DNA of 5,421 bases from Cellvibrionaceae bacterium (GTDB lineage: Bacteria > Pseudomonadota > Gammaproteobacteria > Pseudomonadales > Cellvibrionaceae). The stretch covers positions 1 through 5,421 of the forward strand of contig JAOXRV010000430.1 in NCBI GenBank assembly GCA_025800435.1. The letters are read 5' to 3'. Below, one piece after another: positions 4,356-5,421 of the stretch (positions are counted from its first letter, which is position 1; each line of letters opens with the position of its first letter). Position numbers and translations under genes: made by a program. The notes beneath the pieces are model-generated. The model was not told the origin of the DNA and ran no database searches. It saw nothing but the letters and a program-made list of their open reading frames with translations.

Positions 4356-5421
4356 AAACGAGTTATCAGTTAGTGTGCAGGGCCTTCGCCCTGCTGTTGC
4401 TGACCCTGGCGAGCAGTGCCCAGGCTGAGCTAAATATTGAGATTACCCAGGGGGTGGATAACCCCGCCAAGATTGCGGTGGTGCCCTTTGCCTGGCAAGG
4501 GGGCGTTCCCTTAAGCGAAAAAGTCGACGCCATCGTCGCCGCAGACCTGCTTCGCTCGGGTCAGTTTAGCCCCATTCCCCAGACTGACATGTTGTCTTTT
4601 CCCTATCGCGATGACGAGGTGCGCTTTGGAGATTGGCGCCGCCTGGGCAGTGAATACCTGCTAATTGGCACCATCAAGCCCGCCCTTTCGGCCCAGGGTG
4701 GCAATGGCTACCGTTTGGATTTCACCCTGTTTGACGTGCTGGGCCAGCGCAAACTACTGAGCAAAAATGTCACCGTCGGTAGTAAGGGCCTGCGCGATAT
4801 GGCTCACTTTGCCAGTGACCAGGTGTACGAGGCCATTACCGGTATTCGCGGCGCCTTTGCCACCAAAATGATTTATATCGAGGCCAATCGTAACGCCCAG
4901 CGGCAGATGGTCTATCGTATGATGCGCGCCGATGTCGATGGCGCGCGCCCGCGCCTACTGCTCGAATCAAAAGAACCGTTGCTGTCGCCAGCCTGGTCCC
5001 CAGATGGTACCCAGGTTGCCTATGTATCTTTTGAAACTGGACGCCCGGCGATATTTCGCCAGGAGATCGCCACTTCCAAGCGCGAGCAGCTGACTAACTT
5101 CAAAGGCCTTAACGGCGCCCCGGCCTGGTCGCCCGATGGCAAAAAGCTGGCCATTACCCTGTCCAAAGACGGCAACCCGGAAATTTATATTCTGGAAATT
5201 GCCAGCCGCCGCTTAACCAGGGTAAGCAACCATTTTGCAATCGACACCGAGCCCAGCTGGAGTGCCGATGGCCGCGCCATCATTTTTACCTCTAACCGTG
5301 GCGGCAAGCCCCAGATCTATCAAAAAACCTTAAACTCGGGTCGGGTTGAGCGGCTGACCTTTATCGGTGATTACAACGCCCGCGCCCGCCTCTCGCCAGA
5401 CGGTAAAACCCTGGTGGTGGT
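4352..5421 (+). CDS. tolB: Tol-Pal system periplasmic beta-propeller protein TolB (3'-truncated by window edge)
   Basis: TolB is a soluble periplasmic protein that binds Pal through its beta-propeller and TolA through its N terminus. It starts at GTG 4352, overlapping the tolA stop as GTGA, and stays open to the window edge: 356 full codons plus two bases of an expected 430 or so. A Sec signal peptide is clear: basic start (Lys2, Arg10), hydrophobic core AFALLLLTLA (11-20) and an AQA cleavage site after residue 25. The mature N-terminal segment ELNIEITQG aligns with the TolA-binding strand of E. coli TolB. The N-terminal domain includes VVPFAW and LLIGTIKP. The propeller blades show WSPDG-type repeats at 215, 259, 303 (WSADG) and 347 (LSPDG), spaced exactly 44 residues apart, the last with Leu for Trp. 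The missing end would hold the remaining blades. pal is expected next. Confidence 0.96.
   Translation, partial: MKTSYQLVCRAFALLLLTLASSAQAELNIEITQGVDNPAKIAVVPFAWQGGVPLSEKVDAIVAADLLRSGQFSPIPQTDMLSFPYRDDEVRFGDWRRLGSEYLLIGTIKPALSAQGGNGYRLDFTLFDVLGQRKLLSKNVTVGSKGLRDMAHFASDQVYEAITGIRGAFATKMIYIEANRNAQRQMVYRMMRADVDGARPRLLLESKEPLLSPAWSPDGTQVAYVSFETGRPAIFRQEIATSKREQLTNFKGLNGAPAWSPDGKKLAITLSKDGNPEIYILEIASRRLTRVSNHFAIDTEPSWSADGRAIIFTSNRGGKPQIYQKTLNSGRVERLTFIGDYNARARLSPDGKTLVV

Noticed and set aside
1..5421. tRNA, rRNA, CRISPR array or defence system
   Set aside because: No tRNA-like cloverleaf, no regularly spaced repeat-spacer array and no genes outside ruv and tol were seen on either strand.

Overview
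The window reads as ordinary chromosomal backbone from a gammaproteobacterium. The gene order ruvA-ruvB-ybgC-tolQ-tolR-tolA-tolB, all on the + strand, is the order I know from Pseudomonas and its relatives; in E. coli, ruv and tol lie apart. TolQ, TolR, YbgC and RuvA resemble Pseudomonas-type proteins more than enterobacterial ones. The DNA is GC-rich by eye. The large intergenic hairpin and divergent details, such as the RuvA acidic pin, suggest a marine or Cellvibrio-like relative rather than Pseudomonas itself. That placement is inference.

Layout: positions 1-556 hold ruvA, missing about 22 N-terminal codons, and 553-1578 hold ruvB, which overlaps ruvA by an ATGA junction. Together they make the RuvAB Holliday-junction branch-migration motor. 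Positions 1579-1852 are a non-coding spacer dominated by a 112-bp inverted-repeat element (1618-1729). It has 31-bp arms with one mismatch, enclosing two small hairpins that share a CCA-NNGATGG core. Positions 1853-2275 hold ybgC, a hotdog acyl-CoA thioesterase gene with a TTG start. A 110-bp gap follows (2276-2385) with a bulged hairpin and a possible promoter. The Tol genes then run tightly packed: tolQ (2386-3072), tolR (3085-3516), tolA (3516-4355) and tolB (4352 to the window edge, about 356 codons visible).

How they work together: TolQ and TolR form the proton-driven inner-membrane motor, TolA spans the periplasm, and TolB is the soluble beta-propeller that engages TolA and Pal (pal is expected just past the window). 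The system keeps the outer membrane attached and constricting during division. tolR/tolA and tolA/tolB overlap, which implies translational coupling.

No new multi-gene system is visible. The part least explained by known genes is the ruvB-ybgC inverted-repeat element, whose inner hairpin shows a CAGGGATG loop resembling a CsrA/RsmA target. The other points of note are a changed RuvA acidic-pin residue, an unpaired cysteine in TolA domain III, and a near-exact 15-bp repeat tract in tolA.
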